Shown here one piece after another: positions 44,390 through 54,025 of a stretch of 64,000 nt of DNA (the stretch's first letter is position 1; each line of letters starts with the position of its first letter). The position numbers and the translations under genes are program-made. Under the pieces are notes generated by a model. The model did not search any database. It was given only the letters and a program-made list of their open reading frames with translations, and was not told the DNA's origin. Source of the stretch: Phaeobacter bryozoorum (GTDB taxonomy: Bacteria > Pseudomonadota > Alphaproteobacteria > Rhodobacterales > Rhodobacteraceae). Location of the stretch: NCBI RefSeq assembly GCF_041893525.1, contig NZ_CP169068.1, one strand, 5' to 3'.

Positions 44390-45055
44390 TTAGGGGCGCC
44401 AGTACTGTTTGGCGTATTCCGCAAATTCGGCCAGCTCTGCGGGGCTGGCCGACTGGCCGGTAAAGACCTCCAGATAAGCCCCCGTCATGCTGAGCCGCTG
44501 CTCGTACGGCTCATTAAGGCCCGCCATGTCGTAGCCCAGCTGCATGTAATAGAGCACTTTGGCCCGCGTTTCTGCATCGCGTTCAGGGTAATCATAGCGC
44601 CGAAACATCGAGGTCAACGCATCGATCCTGCGGGCATCCGACATGTCCAGAATATTGCGCACATGGCCGGATCTGCGCGCCCAGTCCCGTATCGCGAAGT
44701 CAAGAGCCGTGTTGAACAACTGCGGGTTCGCCGTACAGCGAAACACATTCAGGACAGCGGCGGTAATGGTCTCTGCCGCAGCTTCAGCCTGCCCCATCAG
44801 GCCAACCGTATTGGTCTGTTCCCAATTGGTCAGCAGCGCGTCCAACAGATCCTGCCGTGACTTGAAATACCAATAGAACGAAGACCGAGAAACCCCCATG
44901 CGTTCCGCGAGCGCAAGCACCTTGACCTGCTCGACCCCGTCGGTAATCAGCACATCCATCGCCACATTCAGCCAATCTGCACGCGTGACCTTGACGTTGC
45001 CAACCAATGGGATGGCTTCGGGATCATCGCGGTGCAGGATCGGTTTTTCAGCCAT
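44390..45055 (-). CDS. TetR family transcriptional regulator
   Basis: A 221-residue regulator starting MAEKPILHRDD behind AGAGG. The helix-turn-helix is VLALAERMGVSRSSFYWYFKSRQDLLDALL. The all-helical ligand domain follows. It converges on the ior gene and stands ahead of the glutathione S-transferase gene; its target is unknown. Confidence 0.9.
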   Translation of the reverse strand: MAEKPILHRDDPEAIPLVGNVKVTRADWLNVAMDVLITDGVEQVKVLALAERMGVSRSSFYWYFKSRQDLLDALLTNWEQTNTVGLMGQAEAAAETITAAVLNVFRCTANPQLFNTALDFAIRDWARRSGHVRNILDMSDARRIDALTSMFRRYDYPERDAETRAKVLYYMQLGYDMAGLNEPYEQRLSMTGAYLEVFTGQSASPAELAEFAEYAKQYWRP

Positions 45056-45175
45056 GGCTGACCTCTGAATACTTGGATTGAAACCTCGGCGGGCGGGCCG
45101 CAGACGACACGAATGATCTGCCCGCACAACTTGCCGCTGTTTGTACAGGCTGTCCATCCGGTCCTACAAGTGTTC

Positions 45176-45805
45176 TCACAATCGGGCGCTTGGGCGCTCG
45201 GCGATCCTATCGTACCACGCGCGGGTCGCAGTATTGTCTGCCGGGATACGCATCTTAATGACCCGGGCGAAGTCGACAAAAACAAAGGCGGCAATGTCGG
45301 CCAGGGTCAGATCGTCCAAAGCGACAAAGACGCTTTGCTGCAAGCGCGCCTCCAGCAGATCGAAAAACCGCGCAGTTCGGGCAAGACCTCGTTCTGCCAA
45401 CTCTGGAATCTGAGCATGATCTTCGGGGCCAGGAATGGCCCGGTGGGCAAAGGACGGGTGGCTGTTTCGCAGCGCTTCGGCGATCGGCAGTCCGCCCTGC
45501 GCCTCTACTATCGCATGCCACATCAGGACTTGCCCTTTTTCCGCCGGAGTGCGCCCCGTCAATGGCGGTTCCGGGTGGAGCGCCTCCAGATAGGCCGCAA
45601 TCCCCAGGTTCTCAGTCAAGGTCAGCCCGTCATCCGTCACCAGAACCGGCAGCGTCGCCTGCGGATTGACCGCCCGAAACGCCTCAGACAATTGTTCGCC
45701 CTTTGCAATCGAAATGTCGCGCGTCTCGATCTCCAGCCCCTTTTCTGCGATGAACATCCGCGCTCGTCTGGGGTTGGGGGCGGTGCTGCAATCGTAAAAT
45801 ATCAT
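45176..45805 (-). CDS. Glutathione S-transferase family protein
   Basis: A 209-residue protein with an N-terminal thioredoxin-like domain (MIFYDCSTAPNPRRARMFIAEKG; LPVLVTDDGLTLTENLGIAAYLE, cis-Pro and the Glu-Asn that bind glutathione) and an all-helical C-terminal domain. The start at 45805 has GAGAGG; 12 more open codons lie upstream. It is read in the same direction as the tetR and methyltransferase genes. Confidence 0.9.
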   Translation of the reverse strand: MIFYDCSTAPNPRRARMFIAEKGLEIETRDISIAKGEQLSEAFRAVNPQATLPVLVTDDGLTLTENLGIAAYLEALHPEPPLTGRTPAEKGQVLMWHAIVEAQGGLPIAEALRNSHPSFAHRAIPGPEDHAQIPELAERGLARTARFFDLLEARLQQSVFVALDDLTLADIAAFVFVDFARVIKMRIPADNTATRAWYDRIAERPSARL

Positions 45806-45912
45806 AGTGCGGCCTCTCATCTGCGTTTCGGAACGTCTCAAGCAGCCTAGGTCGCCGGAAGGCCACGGCGCCAGTCAAACCCGACGTCGCAACCGCAGCT
45901 GACACGCGCGGA

Positions 45913-46422
45913 TCAGCTCACACGGCAATAGATGAAACACCGCCCCGGAACCGCCCCCGCTGGCAAAGGCTGTTCCACCAGCGCGTCGAAATACATCCGG
46001 TCTGAGGACACCATAAGGCCGCCCACCGCCAGAAGCGGCTCGACCAGAGGCGAGATCATCCTCGCGAAGGCGTCGTTCTTTTCGCGGTCATGCCCGCCCA
46101 GGTCGGCGTGGATCAGGCTGGCGCCTCCCGAAAACCGGTCTGCGGCTGCAGGCAGTGTTTCACGAACGTCACCAAGGATGGTCAGATGTTCCGCTGGCGT
46201 GCTGTCAGGATGCGAGGCGACGGCGCGCTCGAACACATAGACGTCACGATCACGAATGCGTTCGCGCATGTGGTGAAAGGTACGGCCATTGCCTAACCCC
46301 AGTTCAAACACCGGCTCTGTCCGGCCCGCGGTCTGCGCAATAGCCGCATCCAGACAGGCCCGCTGCGACACCATCCGGTCGATAAACAGATCAAGCCGTG
46401 TGGTGGTATTCTGCGCGTTCAT
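45913..46422 (-). CDS. Short class I SAM-dependent methyltransferase
   Basis: A 169-residue protein. The SAM-binding motif is VFELGLGNGRTFHHMRE, followed by YVFERAVASHP and a C-terminal VPGRCFIYCRV. It lacks the additional substrate domain of most methyltransferases, being close to the minimal Rossmann size (Methyltransf_17-like). It is clearly paralogous to the methyltransferase at 62870-63346 in its motif I, the His after it, and the PGRxxxYR end. Substrate unknown. Confidence 0.8.
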   Translation of the reverse strand: MNAQNTTTRLDLFIDRMVSQRACLDAAIAQTAGRTEPVFELGLGNGRTFHHMRERIRDRDVYVFERAVASHPDSTPAEHLTILGDVRETLPAAADRFSGGASLIHADLGGHDREKNDAFARMISPLVEPLLAVGGLMVSSDRMYFDALVEQPLPAGAVPGRCFIYCRVS

Positions 46423-46697
46423 GACATTCTCCCTTAGATGACCGTGGCAGCACTAAGGCCGCAAGTTGCGACAGCTGTGACAGAGATCGTCGCGAATGTG
46501 TAGCATCCGAAAGCTATGCGTCTCTGCGCTTTTGCACGAGCCTGGGCTGCTCGCGGGCACTCAATTTTTTGGCATCAATCTTTAGGGTATGGAAATGGGA
46601 TTTGACTATTGCCCCAGTGGCGCGCGACAGTGGGCGAAAAAACAGGGGATATGGAACCGCTATGCAAGCGCCGCAACGGCTTGGCGGCTTAGGCTAA

Positions 46698-48476
46698 ATG
46701 ACGCCTCTGCTGTCTGTCGAGAACCTCAGTATCGGATTTGGCCAGGGTGACCCGGTTGTGAGAGACGTGAATTTTTCCGTCTCCGCAGGTGAAACCGTTG
46801 CGCTTGTCGGAGAAAGCGGCTCGGGCAAAACCGTGACCTGTCGTGCTGTCTTGCGGATCCTGCCGAAGGCCGCGCAGATCAGGCAGGGCCGGATCTTGTG
46901 GCGTGGCGCCAACGGCGGTGGCGAACGGGATCTGCGCACGCTGGGCGAGCGGCAGATGCGAGACGTTCGCGGCAATGAAATCGCAATGATCTTTCAGGAG
47001 CCGATGCGCTCTCTTTCGCCACTGCACAGGATCGGCAATCAGGTTGCCGAAGTACTCTGGCTGCATGGTGGCAAGAGCGAAAGCGCCGCCAAGCGCGAGG
47101 TCTTGACCTGTTTTGAACGGGTGGGCTTCCCGGATCCGGAGCGCACCTATAAATCCTATCCTTTTGAGCTGTCCGGCGGGATGCGTCAGCGCGCGATGAT
47201 TGCGATGGCGATGGTCGCCAAGCCTGATCTTTTGATCGCGGACGAACCGACGACGGCGCTGGACGTAACCACCCAGGCACAGGTACTGGGCCTAATGAAA
47301 GACCTCCAGCGCGATACCGGCATGGCGATGATCCTGGTGACCCACGATCTGGGTGTTGTCGCCAATATGGCAGAGCAGGTCGTCGTCATGCACAAAGGCC
47401 GCGTCATGGAATCCGGCAGTGCCGAAGCTGTCCTTGGCGCGCCCGCGCATCCCTACACTCAGGCTTTGTTCAGGGCGGCCCCGCAGATCCCCGAGACACC
47501 AGAACCCGTCTCCCCTGTGCCGCAGGACGATCTGATCCTTGAACTGCGCAACATTTCCAAGACATACGCGTTGCGGGCTGGCAAAGGCTGGTCTGCGCCC
47601 ACCCTTATTCATGCCTGCAAAGAGCTGAATCTAGCGCTCCCGCGCGGCAAGACGCTGGCAATCGTCGGCGAAAGCGGTTCGGGAAAGACAACAGCCGCAC
47701 GTATTGCGCTTGGCGCCGAAGCCCCCGACCCCGGCGGGGAAGTCTTGTTCAGACCCGCAGCAGATGCCGCACCGATTTCTGTTCATGACATGGACCGCAG
47801 CAGCCGGACGGCGTTTCAACGAGCCGCCCAGATGGTGTTTCAGGACCCCTATTCATCGCTGTCGCCGCGGATGCGTGTTCAGGATGCCATGACGGAACCT
47901 CTGGAGATCCACGGTTTGGGCAATCGCAGCAGCCGCCGGGATCGCGCCGAAGAGATGTTGCGGCTGGTGGGCCTGCAACCTGAAATGCTGCTTCGCTATC
48001 CACATGCGTTCTCGGGCGGTCAGCGCCAACGCCTGTCGATCGCCCGCGCGCTGATGCTCGATCCATCGCTGATCGTCTGCGATGAGCCGACATCGGCCCT
48101 GGACGTCTCGGTCCAGGAACAGATCCTGCGACTGCTGGAGGACATCCGCGATCAGCAGCAACTGTCCTATCTCTTTATCAGCCACGACCTGGCTGTGGTG
48201 GCACGCATCGCCGATGAGGTCGCTGTAATGCGCCGTGGTATGGTGGTAGAACAGGCGCCGCCTGAAACGCTGTTTTACAATCCTCAGCATCCATACACCA
48301 AGGCACTGATTGCTGCGCAGCCGGAACCGAGCATCAAGCGCCCGATCAATCTCAAATTGGTAGCACAGGGCGCCGGATCGCCCGACAGCTGGCCAGACCG
48401 TTTCAAATTCTCCGGCATCACGGCACCGCCTTTGGTACAAGTGGAGCCCGGACATAAGGTACGTTGTCATGTTTAA
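46698..48476 (+). CDS. Oligopeptide-type ABC transporter, fused double ATPase
   Basis: A 592-residue protein with two ATPase domains, as in YejF/DppD-DppF fusions: Walker A GESGSGKT (first) and GESGSGKTTAA (second), signatures LSGGMRQR and FSGGQRQR, Walker B LLIADEPT and LIVCDEPT, with peptide-transporter C-terminal extensions after each (HPYTQALF, HPYTKALI). It is the first gene of a four-gene importer and overlaps the binding-protein gene by 8 bases. Confidence 0.93.
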   Translation: MTPLLSVENLSIGFGQGDPVVRDVNFSVSAGETVALVGESGSGKTVTCRAVLRILPKAAQIRQGRILWRGANGGGERDLRTLGERQMRDVRGNEIAMIFQEPMRSLSPLHRIGNQVAEVLWLHGGKSESAAKREVLTCFERVGFPDPERTYKSYPFELSGGMRQRAMIAMAMVAKPDLLIADEPTTALDVTTQAQVLGLMKDLQRDTGMAMILVTHDLGVVANMAEQVVVMHKGRVMESGSAEAVLGAPAHPYTQALFRAAPQIPETPEPVSPVPQDDLILELRNISKTYALRAGKGWSAPTLIHACKELNLALPRGKTLAIVGESGSGKTTAARIALGAEAPDPGGEVLFRPAADAAPISVHDMDRSSRTAFQRAAQMVFQDPYSSLSPRMRVQDAMTEPLEIHGLGNRSSRRDRAEEMLRLVGLQPEMLLRYPHAFSGGQRQRLSIARALMLDPSLIVCDEPTSALDVSVQEQILRLLEDIRDQQQLSYLFISHDLAVVARIADEVAVMRRGMVVEQAPPETLFYNPQHPYTKALIAAQPEPSIKRPINLKLVAQGAGSPDSWPDRFKFSGITAPPLVQVEPGHKVRCHV

Positions 48477-50412
48477 TCTGCGCTCATCCCTGAAGACCCT
48501 CGCAACTGGAGCGGTTCTGGCCCATGCCCTCAGTCTGGCAATGGCCTCGACGGCCCTCGCCACGCCCGCACAACTGATCGAAAGCGGATTTTGGGAACAG
48601 GAGGTGCAATCCGGCGACCTGCCGCCCGTCGCCGAACGAGTGCCCGAGGTCCCGTTGATCGTCGATCTGGAAGCCAAGGGCCGTCGGTTCGGGGTCCAGG
48701 GCGGCACGCTCAACACCATGGTGACTCGGTCCAAGGACATCCGGCAGATGGTGGTGTATGGCTACGCCCGACTGGCGGGCTATGACGAGACCTATCAGCT
48801 ACAGCCAGACATCCTGCTGGATTTCGAGGTTGAGGATAATCGCCGCTTCACCTTGAAACTGCGTCCGGGTCACCGCTGGTCAAATGGTGATCCCTTCACC
48901 TCTGCCGATTTTGAATACTGGTGGAAAGACGTCGCCAATAACCTGCTACTCAACCCTACTGGCGCCCCGGATTATCTGCGGGTGGATGGGGCGCTGCCAA
49001 CCGTCAGTTTTCCTGATGAAACAACCATCATCTACGAATGGGCTGCCCCCAATCCCAGTTTCCTGCACAGTCTTGCGCAGGCCAGCCCGCCCTTCATCTA
49101 TCGCCCATCGGCCTATCTGAAACAGTTTCATGCCGATTACGCCGACCCCGAAAAGCTCGCTGAGGAAGTGGACTATGCCCGGGTCAAGAGCTGGGCCGCC
49201 CTGCACAACAAGCTCGACAATATGTATAAGTTCGACAACCACGAATTGCCGACTTTGCAGCCTTGGATCAATGCAACCTCGGGCAAGAAGATCCGGCATC
49301 TCTTCGTGCGCAATCCTTATTACCATCGTGTCGACAGCAAGGGCGTGCAGCTGCCCTATATCGACACGGTCGAGATGGAAATCGTGGCAGGCGGCCTGGT
49401 CGCCGCCAAGACCAATGCCGGCGAAGCGGACCTGCAAGCCCGCGGACTTGGCTTTCGCGATATTCCGATCCTGCGCAAGGGAGAGAGCGATGGCGCCGCC
49501 TACAAGACCTATCTCTGGGGCAATGGAACTGCTTCTCAGATCGCCATCTATCCAAATCTCAACGTAAACGACGACCAATGGCGCCAGGTTCTGCGCGACA
49601 CGCGCGTACGCCGGGCCCTCTCTGTCGCGATCAACCGGGCCGGCATCAACAAGGCGCTCTATTTCAAACTGGCAAAGCCGGGGGCGATGACGGTGCTTGA
49701 GGCCAGCCCCTTCTTTGATCCCGCCCTGCGCGAGGCCTGGGCTCAATATGACCCCGAGCTGGCAAACCAGCTTCTGGACCAAGCCGGGCTGAGCGAGCGT
49801 GACAGCTATGGCATCCGTAAACTGCCCGATGGCCGTCCCATGGAACTTGTCGTGGAGACCGCCGGCGAACGTCAGGAGGTAGAAAACGCGCTACAGATCA
49901 TCTCCGATGACTGGCGCGATGTTGGCGTCAAACTGGTGATGCGGCCCCTTGATCGAGACATCCTGCGCAACCGGGTGTTTTCCGGCACTACAATGGCCTC
50001 GGTCTGGTATGGCTGGGACAACGGGCTGCCGCAAACCTATACCTCACCTGCTTATCTGGCACCGACCGATCAGGTGTTTCTGTCTTGGCCGAAATGGGGC
50101 CAATACCATCAGACCGGAGGTGACGTTGGGGAGGCACCGGACCTCGAACCCGCCCAGCGACTGATGGAACTCTGGCACGCCTGGGAAGCCGCAACAACGG
50201 ACGAAACCCGCACCAAGGTCTGGCAGGAAATGCTGAAGATCCACGCTGATGAAGTCTATGCAATCGGTCTGGTCGCTGCGGCCCCGCAACCTGTTGTTGT
50301 CAGCAATCGTCTGCGCAATGTGCCGACAAAAGGCACCTGGGCCTGGGATCCGGGCGCCCATTTTGGCATCTACCGCCCGGATGAGTTCTTCTTCGAAGAC
50401 GGCAAAGGCTGA
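48469..50412 (+). CDS. ABC transporter substrate-binding protein, family 5 (peptide/oligosaccharide)
   Basis: A 647-residue periplasmic binding protein with a signal peptide (MFNLRSSLKTLATGAVLAHALS region, cleavage near ALA-TP). The SBP_bac_5 fold is seen in LKLRPGHRWSNGDPFTSADF, VRRALSVAINRAGINK and the following ENALQIISDDWRDVGVKL. The large size fits the long binding proteins for oligosaccharides or peptides; ligand unknown. It is encoded between the ATPase and the permeases. Confidence 0.9.
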   Translation: MFNLRSSLKTLATGAVLAHALSLAMASTALATPAQLIESGFWEQEVQSGDLPPVAERVPEVPLIVDLEAKGRRFGVQGGTLNTMVTRSKDIRQMVVYGYARLAGYDETYQLQPDILLDFEVEDNRRFTLKLRPGHRWSNGDPFTSADFEYWWKDVANNLLLNPTGAPDYLRVDGALPTVSFPDETTIIYEWAAPNPSFLHSLAQASPPFIYRPSAYLKQFHADYADPEKLAEEVDYARVKSWAALHNKLDNMYKFDNHELPTLQPWINATSGKKIRHLFVRNPYYHRVDSKGVQLPYIDTVEMEIVAGGLVAAKTNAGEADLQARGLGFRDIPILRKGESDGAAYKTYLWGNGTASQIAIYPNLNVNDDQWRQVLRDTRVRRALSVAINRAGINKALYFKLAKPGAMTVLEASPFFDPALREAWAQYDPELANQLLDQAGLSERDSYGIRKLPDGRPMELVVETAGERQEVENALQIISDDWRDVGVKLVMRPLDRDILRNRVFSGTTMASVWYGWDNGLPQTYTSPAYLAPTDQVFLSWPKWGQYHQTGGDVGEAPDLEPAQRLMELWHAWEAATTDETRTKVWQEMLKIHADEVYAIGLVAAAPQPVVVSNRLRNVPTKGTWAWDPGAHFGIYRPDEFFFEDGKG

Positions 50413-50426
50413 GGGACCACGACCAG

Positions 50427-51455
50427 ATGGAGATCCTGCGCTACGCCATCTATCGCTTTGGAACCATGTTGCTGACGCTGCTTGTGGTATCAGTGCTGAT
50501 CTTCGTCATCATCAACCTGCCCCCCGGTGACTACCTGTCCAACCAGATCGCGGAGCTGCGAGCCTCCGGCCAGTCGTCCGGCGTGGACAAGGCGGAATTC
50601 CTTCGCAAGGAATATGCGCTGGATCGCCCGCTGTGGCAGCAATACATGATCTGGATGGGGTTCATGCCGGGCCCGCATGGGTTCTCCGGGATGATACAGG
50701 GCAATTTTGGCTGGTCTTTCGAATTTGACCGCCCGGTTGCCGAGATCGTCGGTGAGAGCCTCTGGCTCACCGTTCTGGTCAATGTTGCAGCAGTGCTGTT
50801 TGTCTACCTCGTTGCACTTCCGCTGGGGGTCCTGGCGGCAGCGCGCTCTCGCACCTGGGTCGACTATACCTCTGCCTTCGTTGGATACCTCGGGCTCGCA
50901 ACGCCGAACTTTCTGCTGGCGCTTATCCTGTTCTATTATGGGCATAAATATTTCGATCTGCCAATCGGTGGCCTGATGGATCCCGCCTATGAGGGAGAGC
51001 CGATGACATGGGAAAAGGTGAAATCCATTCTGATCCACCTGATTGTGCCAACCTTCGTGATCGGAACCTCCGGCGCCTCGGCCATGATGCAGCGGCTGCG
51101 GGCCAATATGCTGGATGAACTCGGCAAACCCTATGTGGAAACCGCGATAGCAAAGGGGATGGCACCGGCCCGGATGTTAACAAAATATCCGCTGCGTGTG
51201 GCCTTCAACCCCTTTGTTGCGGATATTGGCAACCTGCTGCCAGCCATGATCTCCGGCTCGGTTCTGGTCTCCGTTGTTCTGGGCCTGCAGACCATTGGGC
51301 CTACCCTACTCACCGCACTCAAAACACAAGATATGTTCCTGAGCGGTTTCGTCTTGATGTTCGTCGCACTGCTCACCCTGATCGGGACCATGATTTCCGA
51401 TGTCTTGCTGGTGATGCTCGATCCCCGCATCCGCTATGAGGAGCGCAAGCGATGA
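50427..51455 (+). CDS. ABC transporter permease, DppB type
   Basis: A 342-residue inner-membrane permease with six hydrophobic segments. The coupling EAA-type loop is GTSGASAMMQRLRANMLDELGKPYVETAIAKGM in outline. It begins 14 bases behind the binding protein and overlaps the next permease by four bases (ATGA). LPPGDYLSNQIAELRASG near the N-terminus resembles long-binding-protein oligosaccharide transporters. Confidence 0.92.
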   Translation: MEILRYAIYRFGTMLLTLLVVSVLIFVIINLPPGDYLSNQIAELRASGQSSGVDKAEFLRKEYALDRPLWQQYMIWMGFMPGPHGFSGMIQGNFGWSFEFDRPVAEIVGESLWLTVLVNVAAVLFVYLVALPLGVLAAARSRTWVDYTSAFVGYLGLATPNFLLALILFYYGHKYFDLPIGGLMDPAYEGEPMTWEKVKSILIHLIVPTFVIGTSGASAMMQRLRANMLDELGKPYVETAIAKGMAPARMLTKYPLRVAFNPFVADIGNLLPAMISGSVLVSVVLGLQTIGPTLLTALKTQDMFLSGFVLMFVALLTLIGTMISDVLLVMLDPRIRYEERKR

Positions 51456-52606
51456 GCACCCAACCCGACAATCGCTACGTCGATACCGCGCCCTATGATC
51501 CCAATACGGCCCTGCAAGAGCTGGAGCGCAAGGATCTCGACGCCCCCAATTGGGTGTTGATCTGGCGCAAGTTCAAAACGCACAAACTGGGACTCACCTC
51601 GGGTATCTTCCTGCTGGTCTGCTACCTGCTGCTTCCTGTCATCGGCTTCATAGCGCCCTACGGCCCGAATGAGCGCGACAGCGAGCATATCTACTCGCCG
51701 CCTCAATCCATAAACCTGTTCCACGAGGGCAAGCTGCGCGCGCCGTTTATCTATCCGATGACCTCGGAGGCGGATCTCGAAACGTTTCAATGGGTCTTCA
51801 AGCCAGATCTGGAAAACCCGCAACCGCTGCGATACTTCTGCGAGGGTGCAACCTACAAGATTGCCGGGCTGTTCCCCTCCGACACCCATCTGTTCTGCCC
51901 CCCCGAAGACGCAACTCTGTTTATCTGGGGATCCGACCGGCTGGGCCGGGATGTCTTCAGCCGTATTCTTTATGGCGCCCAGCTGTCACTCACCGTGGGT
52001 CTGATTGGCATCACCGTCTCCTTTGTGCTGGGGATATTCTTTGGCTCCCTCGCGGGATACTTCGGCGGCAAGCTGGACTGGATGATCAACCGGATGATCG
52101 AAATCCTGCGCTCGCTGCCTGAACTGCCGCTGTGGCTGGCGCTCTCCGCCGCTGTGCCATCCAACTGGTCGCCAGTCGCGGTGTTCTTTGTCATCTCAAT
52201 CATTCTGGGCATTCTTGACTGGCCCGGCCTGGCGCGCTCCGTCAGAGCGAAGTTCCTATCCCTGCGCGAAGAAGAATACGTCCGCGCTGCAGAAATGATG
52301 GGAGCGTCCTCGGGGCGGGTGATACGCAAACACCTGCTGCCGAATTTCATGTCACATCTTATCGCCTCTGCTGCCCTGTCGATCCCGGCAATGATCCTTG
52401 GTGAAACGGCGCTCTCGTTCCTTGGCCTCGGTTTGCGCGCCCCGGCCGTTAGTTGGGGCGTCATGCTGAACGACGCGCAAAATCTTGCTTCGATCGAGAT
52501 TTACCCATGGACCGCCATTCCCATGCTTCCTATCATCATTGTTGTGCTTGCATTCAATTTCCTCGGCGACGGATTGCGCGACAGCCTCGATCCCTACCAG
52601 CAATAA
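51452..52606 (+). CDS. ABC transporter permease, DppC type
   Basis: A 384-residue permease with a cytosolic N-terminal region of about 45 residues, one hydrophobic segment (YLLLPVIGFIAPYGP), a large periplasmic loop (residues 70-165), then five segments. LGRDVFSRILYGAQLSLTVGL, REEEYVRAAEMMGASSGRVIRKHLLPN and ETALSFLGLGLRAPAVSWG are DppC hallmarks. It completes the importer. Confidence 0.92.
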   Translation: MSTQPDNRYVDTAPYDPNTALQELERKDLDAPNWVLIWRKFKTHKLGLTSGIFLLVCYLLLPVIGFIAPYGPNERDSEHIYSPPQSINLFHEGKLRAPFIYPMTSEADLETFQWVFKPDLENPQPLRYFCEGATYKIAGLFPSDTHLFCPPEDATLFIWGSDRLGRDVFSRILYGAQLSLTVGLIGITVSFVLGIFFGSLAGYFGGKLDWMINRMIEILRSLPELPLWLALSAAVPSNWSPVAVFFVISIILGILDWPGLARSVRAKFLSLREEEYVRAAEMMGASSGRVIRKHLLPNFMSHLIASAALSIPAMILGETALSFLGLGLRAPAVSWGVMLNDAQNLASIEIYPWTAIPMLPIIIVVLAFNFLGDGLRDSLDPYQQ

Positions 52607-52644
52607 CCCCCAGGTGATCAACTGACCCGCGAAAGGAGAGCCCA

Positions 52645-54021
52645 ATGCAGGCGCTACCAGACCCTGAAACCTACTCCGTGATCGCAGGTGCTCGCTGGCC
52701 CAGCTGCTATGCTGTTTCGGAACTGGCCAACCGCTCGCTGGCTGCGGTCGGGGTCGCCCTAGCCGAACTGATGACCGCGATGAACCTCGACACCGAAGAT
52801 CTGGCCGTTACCGTCGATCAGCGCCGGGCTGCGCTCTGGTTTCGCTACAGCTTCCGTCCCATGGGCTGGGAGATGCCCAATCTCTGGGACCCCTTGGCCG
52901 GCGATTATCGCACAGCCGACGGATGGATCCGGCTTCATACCAACCTTCCCCATCATCGCGACGCGGCGCTGGCGACCCTCGGCTGCCAACCTACCCCGGA
53001 GGCGGTACGCGACGCTGTTGCTAGCAGATCCGCGGATACGTTGGAGCAGGCCATCGTTGGTGCGGGCGGTGTCGCGGCAGCGATGCGCAGCCATGCCGAC
53101 TGGCAGGCCCATCAACAGGGGCAGGCAGTCGGTTCCGAGCCCTTGATCGCCTGGGGGCGGCCCCGTCACATCAACCTCCGAAAGCAACCATTGGCAACAG
53201 GGGCTCGGCCTTTGGCGGGACTGCGGGTGCTGGACCTCACGCGGGTGCTGGCAGGCCCGGTAGCGACCCGGACCTTGGCCGCCTTCGGTGCAACTGTCCT
53301 CAGGATTGATCCGCCGGGCTGGGACGAACCCGGCGTGCTTCAGGATATCTCCCTGGGCAAACATATGGCGTCATTGGATCTGCGCTCCGCCAGCGGGCGT
53401 GATCGCTTTGAAACTCTGTTAGCCGACGCCGATGTTCTGGTGCATGGCTTTCGTCCCGGAGCGCTGGACGGGCTGGGATATGATACCGCAAAGCTGCAGG
53501 AACTCGCGCCGAACCTCATTGATGTGCGCCTGAATGCCTATGGCTGGACCGGCCCGTGGGCGCGGCGCAGGGGATTTGACAGCCTTGTGCAGATGAGCAG
53601 CGGGATCGCCGAACGTGGGCGCCAATGGGTCGCCGGATTTCCATCGACATCTGACCCCGCGGCAAAACCGGTTCCGCTCCCTGTACAGGCACTGGACCAC
53701 GCGACCGGTTATCTGATGGCCGCAGCAGTTCTACAGGCATTGGGCAAGGCAAGCAGAGGCGAGCCTGTTGCCGATGCGCGCCTGTCGCTGGCCCGCACCG
53801 CGCATGAGCTCACATCCCTAACCGACTGTCATGGCGATGACAGCGCACCCGGCCAGGAACTGGCGGGCGCAGTCGATCACGACTTCTCACCGGAAGTGGA
53901 GCAGACAAGCTGGGGATCCGGACAGCGGCTGCTTGCGCCGCTGGCGGTTGGTAAGACGCAGATGCAGTGGGTCCAGCCCGCGACGGCATCAGGAACAGCA
54001 GCGCCGGACTGGCCTCGCTGA
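52645..54021 (+). CDS. CaiB/BaiF-like CoA-transferase with swapped domain order
   Basis: A 458-residue type III CoA-transferase-like protein. The usual N-terminal fold sits at residues 188-370 (LAGLRVLDLTRVLAGPVATRTLAAFGATVLRIDPPG in outline, then LISL-like ISLGKHMASLDL and the catalytic Asp D351 in ALDHATGYL), while the small domain normally found later (DGWIRLHTNLPHHRDAALATLG) comes first, at 85-170. That order looks permuted. It follows the permease by 38 bases behind AAAGGAG, so it may act on whatever the importer brings in. Confidence 0.82.
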   Translation: MQALPDPETYSVIAGARWPSCYAVSELANRSLAAVGVALAELMTAMNLDTEDLAVTVDQRRAALWFRYSFRPMGWEMPNLWDPLAGDYRTADGWIRLHTNLPHHRDAALATLGCQPTPEAVRDAVASRSADTLEQAIVGAGGVAAAMRSHADWQAHQQGQAVGSEPLIAWGRPRHINLRKQPLATGARPLAGLRVLDLTRVLAGPVATRTLAAFGATVLRIDPPGWDEPGVLQDISLGKHMASLDLRSASGRDRFETLLADADVLVHGFRPGALDGLGYDTAKLQELAPNLIDVRLNAYGWTGPWARRRGFDSLVQMSSGIAERGRQWVAGFPSTSDPAAKPVPLPVQALDHATGYLMAAAVLQALGKASRGEPVADARLSLARTAHELTSLTDCHGDDSAPGQELAGAVDHDFSPEVEQTSWGSGQRLLAPLAVGKTQMQWVQPATASGTAAPDWPR

Positions 54022-54025
54022 TCTC

